A stretch of DNA of 64,000 bases, taken from positions 1-64,000 of the forward strand of contig NZ_WBZD01000044.1 of NCBI RefSeq assembly GCF_009720365.1. The letters are read 5' to 3'. Numbering within the stretch: the first letter of the stretch is position 1; the number at the start of each line of letters is the position of its first letter. The notes below the pieces were generated by a model, which was given only the letters and a program-made list of their open reading frames with translations, was not told where the DNA came from and did no database searches. Positions 40,595-50,288 of this stretch are shown here, piece after piece. The position numbers and the translations under genes were made by a program. This stretch comes from Catellatospora paridis (GTDB lineage: Bacteria; Actinomycetota; Actinomycetes; Mycobacteriales; Micromonosporaceae).

Positions 40595-41563
40595 GTGAAG
40601 GCATCACGACTCGTCTCGCTGCTGCTCACGCTGCAGCAGCGGCGTTCGGCGCGGGCCGCGGAACTGGCGCAGCTGTTCGAGGTCTCGGTGCGCACCGTGT
40701 ACCGCGACGTCGCCGCGCTGCAGGCCGCCGGGGTGCCGCTGTGGACCGAGCCCGGCCGCGCCGGCGGCATCCGGCTGCTGGAGGGCTGGCGCACCCGGCT
40801 GGACGGGCTCACCGGCGCCGAGGCCGCCGCGCTGTTCGCCGGGGCGGCCCCGGCGGCGCTCGCCGAGCTGGGGCTCGGCTCGGTGCTGCTGGCCGCGCAG
40901 GCCAAGGTGCTCGCCACGCTGCCCGAACCGCTGCGCGACCGGGCCCGGACCATCGCCCAGCGCTTCCACCTGGACGCGCCCGGCTGGTTCCACCGCGGCG
41001 AGGAGCTGCCGCACCTGATGAGCATCGCCGAGGCGGTCTGGGAGCAGCGCCGCGTCACGGTGCGCTACCGGCGTGCCGACGGCTCGGTGCGCCGCGTGCT
41101 GGAGCCGTACGGGCTGGTCCTCAAGGCCGGGGTCTGGTATCTCGTGGCCCGCGTCCCCGACGCCGATGCGGTGCGCACCTACCGGCTCGGCCGGGTCACC
41201 GCCGTCGAGCCGGGCGGCGAGACGTTCGCGCGGCCGGCGGAGTTCCAGCTCGCGCAGTGGTGGGCGGCCTCGGCGGCCTCGTTCGACCGCACCCTGATCC
41301 GCGACCGGGTCCGGCTGCGGGTCAGCCCGCACGGTCTGCGCCGCCTGCCCTTCGTCACCGACGCCGCCCGCGACGAGGCCGTCCTGCACACCGGCCCGCC
41401 CGACGACCAGGGCTGGTGCGAGGTGGAGCTGGCCGTCGAGTCGCCCCGGGTCGCACTGACCCAGCTGCTGCCACTGGGCGCGGACGTCGAGATCCTGGCT
41501 CCGGAGCAGTTGCGGGCCGAGTTCGCCGCGGTCGGCGCCGCGATCGCGGCCCGCAACGCCTGA
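40595..41563 (+). CDS. WYL-domain HTH transcriptional regulator (YafY type)
   Basis: A 322-aa regulator with an N-terminal HTH_11 domain (RLVSLLLTLQQRRSARAAEL, VSVRTVYRDVAAL) and a WYL ligand-sensing domain (RRVLEPYGLVLKAGVWYLVA, the WYL core) and WCX C-terminal extension. It often controls stress or DNA-repair genes; the target here could be the neighbouring SDR or hydrolase. Starts at GTG 40595. Confidence 0.93.
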   Translation: MKASRLVSLLLTLQQRRSARAAELAQLFEVSVRTVYRDVAALQAAGVPLWTEPGRAGGIRLLEGWRTRLDGLTGAEAAALFAGAAPAALAELGLGSVLLAAQAKVLATLPEPLRDRARTIAQRFHLDAPGWFHRGEELPHLMSIAEAVWEQRRVTVRYRRADGSVRRVLEPYGLVLKAGVWYLVARVPDADAVRTYRLGRVTAVEPGGETFARPAEFQLAQWWAASAASFDRTLIRDRVRLRVSPHGLRRLPFVTDAARDEAVLHTGPPDDQGWCEVELAVESPRVALTQLLPLGADVEILAPEQLRAEFAAVGAAIAARNA

Positions 41564-41569
41564 CCCGCG

Positions 41570-42484
41570 TCAGCGGTAGCCGGTCGGGTCGATCGGGCCG
41601 TTCTCGGCCGAGCCGTGCTCGGCGAAGTAACGCCAGATGTCGGGGACCGAACCGTCCAGGTCGGTGAGGCCGTACTCGTGCGCGAGCGCGGCGCTGGACA
41701 GCGAACTGCCCGTCCACCGGGCACGCTCGGGGTCGGCGGCCAGCGCGGCCACGCCCCGGCCCAGGTATGTCGGGGTCTCGGACAGGATGAAGTGCGGTGC
41801 CTTCGCCGCGCCGTCCGCCCAGTTCTGCTCGGTGACGCCGAAGTGGTCGAGCATCGCCTCCGAGCGCAGGAAACCGGGCGTGACCACGAGTGCGGTCCCG
41901 CCGTACGGCTGGATTTCGGCGGACTGGGCCAGCGCGATGCGCGACACCGACGTCTTGGTCAGGTCGTAGAAGAAGGAGTTGCGGTACTTCCGGTTGTACT
42001 CGTCGGTGCCGTCGGTGACCTCGACGACCAGCCCGCCCGGATGCCGGACCAGCAGCGGCAGCGCGGCATGGCTGGTGATGATGTGGGTGTGCAGGCCGAG
42101 TCCGAGCATGCGCAGGCCGCCGTCGAGGGACTGCTCCCAGAGCGGCTTGCCCCACTCGGCGTAGTCGTCGCCGCCCCACACGTCGTTGACCAGGATGTCG
42201 AGTCGACCGTGCGCGGCGTCGATCCGCGCCACCAGTGCCCTGACCTCGTCGGGCACGAGGTGGTCGACGCGCACCGCGATGCCCTCGCCGCCGGCCGCGG
42301 TGACCAGGTCGGCGGTGTCCTCGATGGTCTCCGGCCGGTCCATCTCGGACCGCTGGGCGCGCGTGCTGCGACCGGTGACGTAGACGGTGGCTCCGGCTCG
42401 GCCGAGTTCGACCGCGATGGCCCGCCCGCACCCGCGGGTCGCCCCCGCCACCAGGGCGATCTTGCCGTGAAGGTTCTGCTGCAT
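41570..42484 (-). CDS. SDR-family oxidoreductase
   Basis: A 304-aa SDR with the NADP loop AGATRGCGRAIA (residues 14-25), RSTRAQRSE after the second strand, ILVNDVWGG in place of the usual NNAG, and the catalytic YDLTK. The C-terminal part is longer than average. ATG 42482-42484 was chosen; a longer frame reads through non-coding bases. Convergent with the WYL regulator, six bases apart. Substrate unknown. Confidence 0.9.
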   Translation of the reverse strand: MQQNLHGKIALVAGATRGCGRAIAVELGRAGATVYVTGRSTRAQRSEMDRPETIEDTADLVTAAGGEGIAVRVDHLVPDEVRALVARIDAAHGRLDILVNDVWGGDDYAEWGKPLWEQSLDGGLRMLGLGLHTHIITSHAALPLLVRHPGGLVVEVTDGTDEYNRKYRNSFFYDLTKTSVSRIALAQSAEIQPYGGTALVVTPGFLRSEAMLDHFGVTEQNWADGAAKAPHFILSETPTYLGRGVAALAADPERARWTGSSLSSAALAHEYGLTDLDGSVPDIWRYFAEHGSAENGPIDPTGYR

Positions 42485-42562
42485 GGGTCCATCGTCGCGG
42501 CGAACCCTGACAGGTTCCGTCAGGTTTTCCCGGCGATTCCGCGCCGAGGGGACACTGGTCCG

Positions 42563-43081
42563 GTGCTGATCGTCTTCTCCGGACTGCCCGGTGCCGGCAA
42601 GACCACGCTGAGCCGGCCGGTCGCGGCCGCGCTGGGCGCGACCTGGCTGCGGGTGGACGCCATCGAGTCGGCCCTGTGGCGGGCCGGCGTCGACCCGGCC
42701 CAGCCCACCGGTCTGGCCGCGTACGTGGTGGCGGACGCGCTCGCCGACGCCCACCTGGCGCTGGGCGCGACCGTGGTGGTCGACGCGGTCAACGCGGTCG
42801 AGCAGGCCCGCGCCGGGTGGCGGGACCTTGCCGCGCGGCACGGCACAGTGATGTACGCCATCGAGGTGATCTGCACCGATCCGGCGGAGCACCGCCGCCG
42901 CGTCGAGCAGCGCGGACCCGAGCACGATCAGGCCTTCCAGCCCAGCTGGGACGACGTGCGCACGCGCGAGTTCACGCCGTGGCGCGAGCCCCGGCTGCTG
43001 GTCGACACCGCCGCCCACGACACGCCCGAGCTCGTGACTCTCATATTGGGGGGCATTCGCGCGCAACGCACGCCCGCGTGA
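42563..43081 (+). CDS. AAA_33-type P-loop kinase
   Basis: A 172-aa small kinase: Walker A FSGLPGAGKTT at residues 5-15, a conserved Asp after the second strand (LRVDAIE), VVVDAVNAVEQAR, and a lid region VEQRGPEHD. Resembles chloramphenicol phosphotransferase/zeta-toxin-like and other AAA_33 kinases. GTG start. It precedes osmC by 15 bases, probably the same transcript. Substrate unknown. Confidence 0.87.
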   Translation: MLIVFSGLPGAGKTTLSRPVAAALGATWLRVDAIESALWRAGVDPAQPTGLAAYVVADALADAHLALGATVVVDAVNAVEQARAGWRDLAARHGTVMYAIEVICTDPAEHRRRVEQRGPEHDQAFQPSWDDVRTREFTPWREPRLLVDTAAHDTPELVTLILGGIRAQRTPA

Positions 43082-43096
43082 GCTAGCGTCGGCCCC

Positions 43097-43528
43097 ATGC
43101 CTATTCGCACCGCAACAGCCCGCTGGCAGGGAACGCTCACCGAGGGGTCCGGCACCATCGCGACCGGCAAGGGTGGCCTGCAGGGCAACTATTCGTTCAA
43201 GTCCCGTTTCGAGGAGGGTGAGGGCACCAATCCCGAGGAGCTCATCGCCGCCGCGCACTCCGGCTGCTTCTCGATGGCGTTCTCCAAGCAGCTGTCGGAC
43301 GCGGGCTTCCCGCCCAACGCAGTGGTGACCAACGCCAACGTCCACCTGGACAAGACCGACGCCGGCATGACGGTGACCCGGATCGACCTGGTGACCACCG
43401 GCGACGTGCCCGGCATCGACGAGGCCCAGTTCCAGAAGCTGGCCGAGGCCGCCAAGGCCGGCTGCCCGATCTCCCGCCTGCTGTCGCCCGGCGCCGAGAT
43501 CACGCTCAACGCCACACTGCAGGCCTGA
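43097..43528 (+). CDS. OsmC/Ohr-family peroxiredoxin
   Basis: A thiol peroxidase that reduces organic hydroperoxides, 143 aa. The resolving and peroxidatic cysteines lie in AAHSGCFSMAFSKQL and AGCPISRLLSPG. TARWQGTLTEGSG and the Arg/Glu pair in FKSRFEEGEGTNPEEL fit the OsmC (not Ohr) subgroup. Confidence 0.93.
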   Translation: MPIRTATARWQGTLTEGSGTIATGKGGLQGNYSFKSRFEEGEGTNPEELIAAAHSGCFSMAFSKQLSDAGFPPNAVVTNANVHLDKTDAGMTVTRIDLVTTGDVPGIDEAQFQKLAEAAKAGCPISRLLSPGAEITLNATLQA

Positions 43529-43588
43529 CCCGTTCCCGGCGCGGCCGCCGACCAGCGCTCGCACCGGGTCGACACACCAGACCTGTCT

Positions 43589-43630
43589 CCGGGTCGGGGT
43601 CCGCGGCCAGTCCGCCGGTCCCCGACCCGG
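43589..43630. terminator. Hairpin between convergent osmC-like and methyltransferase genes
   Basis: CCGGGTCGGGG (43589-43599) and CCCCGACCCGG (43620-43630) form a perfect 11-bp stem around a GC-rich 20-nt loop. Located between two convergent stops, it probably terminates both. Confidence 0.65.
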
Positions 43631-43669
43631 GCCATGCCATCCCCGGCTGTCACCAGCCGCCGGGCCCCG

Positions 43670-44470
43670 TCAACGCGCGCGGCGGGCGACCGTGAGCAGA
43701 TGAGAGCTGGCGCCCCACAGGTGGGGCACACCCTCGACCTCGCGCATCAGCGTCAGCGCCCGCGCGGTCCGCTGCTCGTCGGCGAGGATCTCCGGCAGGT
43801 GCCGCACGGTCCACAGCGGACCCTCGATCGCGGCGATCCGCTCCAGTTCCAGACCCGCCTCCGCCACCTCACCCGGCAGCTCGTCGGGCTGGTGGAAGTA
43901 CGCGGTGGTGAACCAGTTCGGCACCTCGTCGGGGTTGCGGTGCACGCCCGTGGCGAGCGCTCCGTCCACCATCCGCGCGAACGCCGGGTCGTCGACGAAG
44001 CCCTTGGCGTAGCCGTCGACCAGCGTCGCGTACCGGCTGATCGTCGCGGCGAGCACCAGCCCGCCGGGACGCACCACGCGGGCGGCCTCGCGCCACGCCG
44101 CGATTCGGTCGGCACGGTCGACCAGGTGGTACAGCGGACCGAACAGCAGCACCACGTCCCGGCTCGCGTCGGGCTCGGCGAGCCGGCGGGCGTCGCCGAC
44201 TGCCGCGGTCACCCCGGGCAGCGCGGACGCCGCCGCCACGTGCTCGGGCATCGGATCGACGACGTGCACGGCATGCCCGGCGGCGGCCAGCGGGCCCGCG
44301 TACACCCCGGTCGCGCCGCCGACGTCGAGGATGGACACCGGGCCGGGCGGCAGCACCCTGCCGAGCAGGTCCCAGGTGCGCAGGAACTCCCAGCGCCCGT
44401 TTCCCGCGTCGAGGCGGGAGGTCTCGCCGCCGCGCTGGTAGTACCGCCTGATCTCCGTCTGCATGCTCAT
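43670..44470 (-). CDS. Class I SAM-dependent methyltransferase
   Basis: A 266-aa methyltransferase: motif I ILDVGGATGVYAGPLA, motif II region HVVDPMPEHV, VGDARRL, LLFGPLYHLVDRADR and VRPGGLVLAATIS. Small-molecule methyltransferase type; substrate unknown. ATG 44468-44470 or 44462-44464 are both possible. Confidence 0.9.
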   Translation of the reverse strand: MSMQTEIRRYYQRGGETSRLDAGNGRWEFLRTWDLLGRVLPPGPVSILDVGGATGVYAGPLAAAGHAVHVVDPMPEHVAAASALPGVTAAVGDARRLAEPDASRDVVLLFGPLYHLVDRADRIAAWREAARVVRPGGLVLAATISRYATLVDGYAKGFVDDPAFARMVDGALATGVHRNPDEVPNWFTTAYFHQPDELPGEVAEAGLELERIAAIEGPLWTVRHLPEILADEQRTARALTLMREVEGVPHLWGASSHLLTVARRAR

Positions 44471-44704
44471 GATCGTGCGCGGGTCCGCCGACCCCGGCAA
44501 CCGGGTTTCAGCCGGCGAGGGCAGCTCTCAGCAGCACCCATGTCGGCGCGAACCGACCGACCGGAAGTCCATCGCCCGGCCGCCGCGCAGCCAGCCGGCG
44601 ATGCCGTCCCGGTCGGCCGGTCGGTGGTCCCCGTTATCGCTCCGGCGGCGATCGTGCCCGAAAGTCCACCTCGCGACGGTGGCCGGCGGCGGTAGTGTCG
44701 CCGC

Positions 44705-45652
44705 GTGACGGAGCCCGAGGTGACCGAGGTGCTGGTGCCCCCGACCCTGGGCGTCGTCGAGTCGATCGGCGACCTGGCCGAGGGCCGGGCCTGGCTGGAT
44801 TCGCTGCCCGGGCTCATCGCCGAGCTGCGTGAGGGCTGGGCGCTGCGGCTGGGCGCGCCGTGGACCGGCGGCAGCTGCTCGTGGGTGGCGCCCGCGGAAC
44901 TGCCCGACGGGCGGCCCGCCGTACTGAAGATCAGCTGGCCGCATCCGGAGATGATGGGCGAAGCCGCAGCGCTGCGGGCCTGGCACGGGCACGGCGCGGT
45001 CACCCTGTACGCCCACGACGGCGTACGGCACGCGCTACTCCTGGAGCAGGCGGACCCCGGCACGACGCTCGGTGACAGCGAGGCGCTGCCCGCCGAGGAG
45101 CGGCTGCTCATCGCCGCGCGGCTGCTGAACCGGCTGTGGTCGGCACCCGTCGCCGACCCGGGCGGGTTCGACCTGCTCAGCCACGTGACCGCCCGCTGGG
45201 CCGGGCTCATCGAGCAGCGGATGGCCCGGTTGCGGCCGGGGTTCGACCCCGGTCTGGTGGCCCTCGGCGCCCGGCTGCTGCGGGAACTGCCCACCACGGC
45301 CGCGCGGCGGGTGCTGGTGCACGGGGACGTCAATCCCGGCAACATCCTGGCCGCGCGGCGCGAGCCGTGGCTGGTCATCGACCCGAAGCCGATGGTCGGC
45401 GATCCGGGCTACGACCCGTGGAAGCTGATCGAGCAGATCGACGACCCGTTCCGGCACCCGGATCCGGCCGCCGTGCTGCGGCGGCGATTCGCCCTGTTCG
45501 GCGAGGTCACCGGCGAGGACCCGGCCCGGCTGGCGGCCTGGGCCGCGGCGCGGCGGGTGGAGGACTCGCTGTGGTGGGTCTCCCGCGGCAACCCGCCCAG
45601 CCACCGCGCCATGGCCGAGGCCGCGGTCCTGGCCTCTATCGCCGGCCTGTGA
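44705..45652 (+). CDS. Aminoglycoside/hydroxyurea phosphotransferase-family kinase (APH(6)-like)
   Basis: A 315-aa kinase resembling streptomycin 6-kinase: GGSCSWVAPAELPDGRPAVLKISW (ATP site), LLLEQADPGTTL (hinge), VLVHGDVNPGNILAARREPW (catalytic loop) and LVIDPKPMVGDPGYDPW (metal-binding). Whether it inactivates an antibiotic is not known. GTG start; it reaches to within 10 bases of the convergent GntR gene. Confidence 0.9.
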   Translation: MTEPEVTEVLVPPTLGVVESIGDLAEGRAWLDSLPGLIAELREGWALRLGAPWTGGSCSWVAPAELPDGRPAVLKISWPHPEMMGEAAALRAWHGHGAVTLYAHDGVRHALLLEQADPGTTLGDSEALPAEERLLIAARLLNRLWSAPVADPGGFDLLSHVTARWAGLIEQRMARLRPGFDPGLVALGARLLRELPTTAARRVLVHGDVNPGNILAARREPWLVIDPKPMVGDPGYDPWKLIEQIDDPFRHPDPAAVLRRRFALFGEVTGEDPARLAAWAAARRVEDSLWWVSRGNPPSHRAMAEAAVLASIAGL

Positions 45653-45662
45653 CCGCTACGCG

Positions 45663-46322
45663 CTAAGCCGTCTCGAGGAAGGCGCCGGCGGCGCGGGCGG
45701 CGCGGTCGGGGTCTGCGGCGCGGATGGCCTCGACGAGGTCGTCGTGGGCGACGTACTTGTCCGGGGTGAGGGTCTCGCCGATCTGCTGGCTGAGGCTGGC
45801 CCGCAGCGCACCGCCGAAGGAGGCGTAGAGCTCGGCGAGCATGGCGTTGTGCGCGGCCGCGACGATCGCGACGTGCAGGTCGGCGTCGGTGGCCACGAAC
45901 GCCGCCGCGTCGCCGTCGCGCCACAGCTGCTCGCGCCGGGCCAGCAGCGCGTCCAGCTGCTCCAGGTCGGCGGGCGTACGCCGGACCGCGGCGAGCCGGG
46001 CCGCCTCCACCTCGAACGCGCGGCGCACCTCGACGGCCTCGGCGACCTCGGCCGCGGCCAGCCGCCGGGCGACCACGCCGGTGAGCTCGTGGGTGGCGGT
46101 GACGTAGGTGCCCGAGCCCTGCCGGCACTCCAGGACACCGGCGTGCACCAGGGCGCGCACCGCCTCGCGGACCGTGTTGCGGCCCACGCTCAGCGCCGCG
46201 ACCAGGTCGGGTTCGGTGGGGATGCGGCTGCCGACCGGCCATTCACCGGTGGCGATCTGGGTGCGCAGCTGCTCGATCACCTGGGGCACCAGGGTCTGAC
46301 GGGACGGTGTGCGCAGTGTCAT
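45663..46322 (-). CDS. GntR/FadR-family transcriptional regulator
   Basis: A 219-aa repressor with a winged HTH (IPTEPDLVAALSVGRNTVREAVRALVHAGVLECRQGSG) and an FCD effector domain with metal-type residues (ATDADLHVAIVAAAHN, DLVEAIRA). It is divergent from the CynX-type transporter with only 50 bases between starts, so it very likely controls that gene. The ATG is at 46320-46322. Confidence 0.93.
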   Translation of the reverse strand: MTLRTPSRQTLVPQVIEQLRTQIATGEWPVGSRIPTEPDLVAALSVGRNTVREAVRALVHAGVLECRQGSGTYVTATHELTGVVARRLAAAEVAEAVEVRRAFEVEAARLAAVRRTPADLEQLDALLARREQLWRDGDAAAFVATDADLHVAIVAAAHNAMLAELYASFGGALRASLSQQIGETLTPDKYVAHDDLVEAIRAADPDRAARAAGAFLETA

Positions 46323-46372
46323 TGGTTACATCCCCGGTCCGAAATTCATCCCATGATTCTACGATCGGAGGT

Positions 46373-47701
46373 ATGCCACCGCCAGTTACCGCCGCGGCCG
46401 CGCCGCCGATCGTGTCGCCGATGATCGCACCCCGCGTGACGCCGCCGACACCGGCCGTACCGGCACCTCGGTCCGCCGTGCTGATCCTGGTCGGCATCCT
46501 GCTCGTCGCGCTCAATCTGCGCGCCGCCATCACCAGCCTCGGTGCGCTGCTCGACGAGGTGACCACCGGCCTGCACCTGTCCGGCACCGTCGCCGGGGTC
46601 ATCACCACGCTGCCCGCGCTCGCGTTCGCGGGCTTCGGCGCGTTCACCCCGTGGCTGGCCCGGCGACTGCCCCCGGCCCGCATCCTGGTCGGCGCGATGG
46701 GGCTGCTGGCCGTCGGGCAGCTGCTGCGGGCGGTCAGCGGTTCGCCGTGGACCTTCGTGCTCACCAGCGCCATCGCGCTGGCCGGCATCGCCATCGCCAA
46801 CGTGCTGCTGCCGGTGCTGGTCAAGGAGCACTTCCCGCACAAGGCCGGGCTGATGACCGGCGTCTACTCGATGACCCTGATCCTCGGCACCACCACCGCG
46901 TCGGCGGCCTCGGTGCCGATCGCGCACGCCGTCGGCGACTGGCGCGCCGGGCTCGGCGTCTGGGCGCTGCTGGCCGCCGTCGCGGTGCTGCCCTGGCTCG
47001 GCCCGGCGCTGCGGCGCACACCCGGGTCGGCGGGCGGCACGCGACGGGCGGCGACCCGGGTGCGACCCGCCCGCACCCGGCTGGGCTGGGCGATGGCGAT
47101 CTACTTCGGCGCGCAGTCGCTGTCCGGGTACGCCACCATGGGCTGGCTGGCGAAGATGTTCCGCGACGCGGCGTTCACGCCCACCGACGCCGGGCTGCTG
47201 CTGGCCGGCGTGACCGCGATCGGGGTGCCGTTCGCGCTGCTCATGCCGACGCTGGCGGGAAAGCTGCGGGACCTGCGGCCGCTGGTGCTGCTGATGTCCG
47301 CCGCCATGATCGCCTCCTACCTCGGCCTGGCGCTGGCCCCGCACGCCGGAGCGGTGGCCTGGGTGGCCCTGCTCGCGCTCGGCCAGGCGGCGTTCCCGCT
47401 GGCCCTGGCGATGATCGGAATGCGGGCGCGCACCGGCGAGGGCGTGGTGGCGCTGTCGGCGTTCGCGCAGAGCACCGGCTACCTGATCGCCGCGCTCGGC
47501 CCGCTGCTGGTCGGCGTCCTGCACGAGCTGACCGGCGGCTGGCAGCTGCCGCTCGGATTCCTGGTCGCCGCCGCGGTGGTGCAGGCCTTCGCCGGGCTGG
47601 CCGCGGCGCGGCCCCGGTACCTGGAGGACGAGGCCGGGCTGATGAACGCGCCCACCACCGTCGATGCCCAAGCGGGCCGGACCGTGCCGGCCGGGTCATG
47701 A
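46373..47701 (+). CDS. MFS transporter, CynX/NimT family
   Basis: A 442-aa twelve-helix transporter. The first helix LILVGILLVALNLRAAITSLGALLDEV and the loop FTPWLARRLPPARIL are typical of CynX/NimT (cyanate, 2-nitroimidazole) transporters. An unusual Pro/Ala/Thr tail of about 30 residues precedes it. GGAGGT is only one base from the ATG, so a downstream start such as the Met at about residue 17 is possible. Likely regulated by the divergent GntR protein. Confidence 0.88.
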   Translation: MPPPVTAAAAPPIVSPMIAPRVTPPTPAVPAPRSAVLILVGILLVALNLRAAITSLGALLDEVTTGLHLSGTVAGVITTLPALAFAGFGAFTPWLARRLPPARILVGAMGLLAVGQLLRAVSGSPWTFVLTSAIALAGIAIANVLLPVLVKEHFPHKAGLMTGVYSMTLILGTTTASAASVPIAHAVGDWRAGLGVWALLAAVAVLPWLGPALRRTPGSAGGTRRAATRVRPARTRLGWAMAIYFGAQSLSGYATMGWLAKMFRDAAFTPTDAGLLLAGVTAIGVPFALLMPTLAGKLRDLRPLVLLMSAAMIASYLGLALAPHAGAVAWVALLALGQAAFPLALAMIGMRARTGEGVVALSAFAQSTGYLIAALGPLLVGVLHELTGGWQLPLGFLVAAAVVQAFAGLAAARPRYLEDEAGLMNAPTTVDAQAGRTVPAGS

Positions 47702-47753
47702 CCGCGGTCACAGTGCGCCCGGCGCGGCGACGCCGGATGGTTGGGTAAGGACC

Positions 47754-48950
47754 GTGACCCCCGCGCCAGCCCAACGACGCACCCTGATCCTGGTCCTCGG
47801 CAGCATGTCCGCCTTCGGCGCGCTGTCGTTCGACATGTACCTGCCCGCCTTCCCCACCATCGCCGCCGACCTGCGCGTCTCCCCCGCCGCCGTGCAGCTC
47901 ACCCTCACCGTGGCGCTGATCGGCATCGCGCTGGGCCAGTTCGTGATGGGACCGCTGTCCGACCGTTGGGGCCGGCGCAGGCCCATCATCGCGGGCACCG
48001 CGCTGTTCTTCGTCTCCTCCGCGCTGATCACCGTCGCGCCGAACATCGAGACCATGACGGCGCTGCGGCTGGTGCAGGGCTTCGCGGGCGGCATCGGCAT
48101 CGCGATCTCCCGCGCCGTGGTGCGCGACCTGTACTCCGGCGCCGAGGCCTCGCGCTTCTTCTCCCGGCTCACCCTGGTCTTCGGCGTCGCGCCGGTGGTC
48201 GCGCCCACCATCGGCGCGGCGGTGCTGGAGTTCACCAGCTGGCGCGGCGTGTTCGCGCTGCTCGCCCTGTACGGCCTGATCATGGTGGGGGTCGGGTGGC
48301 GCTTCCTGCCCGAGACGCTGCCGGTCGAGCGCCGCCGGACCGGCGGCCTGGCCGAGGTCGGCCGCGGCTTCAAGGTGCTGGCCGCCGACCGCCGATTCTG
48401 GGGGTACACCGCCGCGCAGGGGCTGACCTTCGCCGGGCTGTTCGCCTACCTGTCCAGCGGCTCGTTCGTGCTGCAGGAGGTGTACGGCGTCTCCGCGCAG
48501 GCGTACGGGCTGATCTTCGGCATGAACGCGCTCGGCCTGGTCGCGGTCGGGCAGCTCAACGCCCGCCTCGTCGGCCGGCGCACGCCGCGGGCGCTGCTGT
48601 TCGCGGCGCTGGCGGGCGCGGTCGCCGCCGGGATTCTCATGATCGGCGGCGCGGGGCTGCACAGCCTCACCATCGTGGTCGCCATGCTGTTCGTCTACAT
48701 CGCCAGCCTCGGCATGGTCGCCCCGAACAGCACCGCGCTGGCACTGGACGGCCACGCGCAGATGGCGGGCACCGCCGCCGCGCTGATGGGCGCGGTGCAG
48801 TCGGCGATCGGCGCGATCGCCGGACCGATCGTGGCCGCGCTCGGCGCGTCCAGCGGCGTGCCCATGGCCGCGGCCATGTTCGGCTTCGCCGCCCTGTCGG
48901 TCGTCACCGCGACCGTGCTGACCCGCCCCGGACAGCCGAAACTCGCTTGA
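47754..48950 (+). CDS. MFS drug resistance transporter, Bcr/CflA family
   Basis: A 398-aa transporter: GALSFDMYLPAFPTIAADL in helix 1 and GPLSDRWGRRRPII in the 2-3 loop are Bcr/CflA signatures. It exports small drugs such as bicyclomycin or sulfonamides in relatives. GTG start with TAAGGA upstream. It is the second of three consecutive MFS genes. Confidence 0.93.
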   Translation: MTPAPAQRRTLILVLGSMSAFGALSFDMYLPAFPTIAADLRVSPAAVQLTLTVALIGIALGQFVMGPLSDRWGRRRPIIAGTALFFVSSALITVAPNIETMTALRLVQGFAGGIGIAISRAVVRDLYSGAEASRFFSRLTLVFGVAPVVAPTIGAAVLEFTSWRGVFALLALYGLIMVGVGWRFLPETLPVERRRTGGLAEVGRGFKVLAADRRFWGYTAAQGLTFAGLFAYLSSGSFVLQEVYGVSAQAYGLIFGMNALGLVAVGQLNARLVGRRTPRALLFAALAGAVAAGILMIGGAGLHSLTIVVAMLFVYIASLGMVAPNSTALALDGHAQMAGTAAALMGAVQSAIGAIAGPIVAALGASSGVPMAAAMFGFAALSVVTATVLTRPGQPKLA

Positions 48951-48982
48951 TCCGGGCAGGTCGGGCTGGCCACCATACGCCG

Positions 48983-50239
48983 GTGACGACCATGGCCCAG
49001 CTGCTGCGCGACAACCGATACCTGGCGTTCTGGCTCGGCCAGGTGACCAGCGTCGTGGGCACCGCCCTGTCGTTCGTGGCGCTGCCGGCGCTCATCCTGC
49101 CCGCCCGCGGGCCGCAGGTGTTCGCCCTGATCCTGGCCGCCGAGGCGGTGGCCGGCGTGCTGCTCCTGCTGGCCGGCGGGGTCGTCGCCGACCGCTACTC
49201 GCGCACCGCGGTGATGGCGGTGTCCGACGTGGTGCGCGTGGCCGGGGTCGCCGGTCTGCTCGCCTTCGGCGCGCGCGGCCCGCTGTGGCTCCCGCTGGTC
49301 GCGGCGTGCCTGCTGGGCATCGGCTCCGCTCTGTACGACCCGGCGCACCGCGCGGCCCTGCCCCAGCTGATCCCCGACGAGCTGCGGCAGAAGGCCAACG
49401 CGCTCGACTCCGCGACCAAGCGCTTCGGCGCGGCGGGCGGCGCGCTGCTCGGCGCGGCGCTGGTCACCGCGGTCGGTCCGCGCGGCGCGCTGCTCATCGA
49501 CCTGGCCACGTTCGCGGTCAGCCTGGGCACGCTGCTGTGGGTGCGGCTGCCCCGGGTCAGCGGCGGCGGCGAGCCCGCGCGCGGCGTGCGGGCCATGCTG
49601 GGCGAGGCCGCGGCGGGCGTACGCGAGGTGCGCCTGCGCCCCTGGGCGCTGGTCATCATGGTGCAGGGCACCGTGCAGGTGTTCTTCCTATTCGGCCCCA
49701 ACTTCGCGCTGCTGCCGATCGTCAGCCTGGAACGGTTCGGGCCGGCCGCCTTCGGCTGGCTCAGCGCCGCCACCTCCGTCGGCATGATCGTCGGGTCGGC
49801 CGCGGCGGGCCGGATCCGCACCGCGCGACCGGGGCTCTGGGCGATGAACGCCCTGCTCCCTTGCGCCCTGCTGCCGGTCTGCCTGGCCGTGCCCGTGCCG
49901 CTGGCGCTCTGGTGCGCGGTGCAGGTCGTGGCGTGGGCCGGGATCGGCGTCTTCTTCGTGCTGTGGTTCACGGCCCTGCAGGGCGAGTTCCCCGCCGAGG
50001 TGCAGGGACGTGTCTTCGCCCTGGAGTCGCTCGGCAACTTCGCGCTGCAACCGGTGGCGATCGCGGTCGCGCCGCTGCTCGCGCTCGGCGTCGGCATGCC
50101 CGTGTTCGCGGCGGTCGCCGTGGTCGCCCTGCTGGTGTCGACATACGCGGTGTTCGCCGTCCCGGGCGTCGACCGGCTGCGCACCCCCGAACGCGCGGCA
50201 CCGGCAGTGCCCGTCGGTCACGCCGTCACGGGAGGCTAA
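48983..50239 (+). CDS. MFS transporter (MFS_3/enterobactin-exporter-like)
   Basis: A 418-aa twelve-helix protein: LRDNRYLAFWLGQVTSVVG, ALPALILPA, VADRYSRTAVM and YDPAHRAALPQLIPDELRQKANAL are MFS_3-type landmarks. Substrate unknown. GTG 48983 is used; ATG 48992 is an alternative. It follows the Bcr-like gene by 32 bases. Confidence 0.92.
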   Translation: MTTMAQLLRDNRYLAFWLGQVTSVVGTALSFVALPALILPARGPQVFALILAAEAVAGVLLLLAGGVVADRYSRTAVMAVSDVVRVAGVAGLLAFGARGPLWLPLVAACLLGIGSALYDPAHRAALPQLIPDELRQKANALDSATKRFGAAGGALLGAALVTAVGPRGALLIDLATFAVSLGTLLWVRLPRVSGGGEPARGVRAMLGEAAAGVREVRLRPWALVIMVQGTVQVFFLFGPNFALLPIVSLERFGPAAFGWLSAATSVGMIVGSAAAGRIRTARPGLWAMNALLPCALLPVCLAVPVPLALWCAVQVVAWAGIGVFFVLWFTALQGEFPAEVQGRVFALESLGNFALQPVAIAVAPLLALGVGMPVFAAVAVVALLVSTYAVFAVPGVDRLRTPERAAPAVPVGHAVTGG

Positions 50240-50242
50240 CCG

Positions 50243-50280
50243 CGCCGGGTGACCCTGCCCCGAGGGCGGGCCACCCGGCG
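50243..50280. terminator. Hairpin between convergent MFS and DUF305 genes
   Basis: CGCCGGGTG (50243-50251) pairs with CACCCGGCG (50272-50280), with an inner GCCC/GGGC. It lies a few bases after both stops, so it is a bidirectional terminator candidate. Confidence 0.6.
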
Positions 50281-50288
50281 GCACGGAT

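Noticed and set aside
44705-45652. APH(6)-like gene as proof of an antibiotic-resistance island
   Set aside because: Such kinases are common housekeeping paralogues in actinobacteria and no mobile or resistance context is present.
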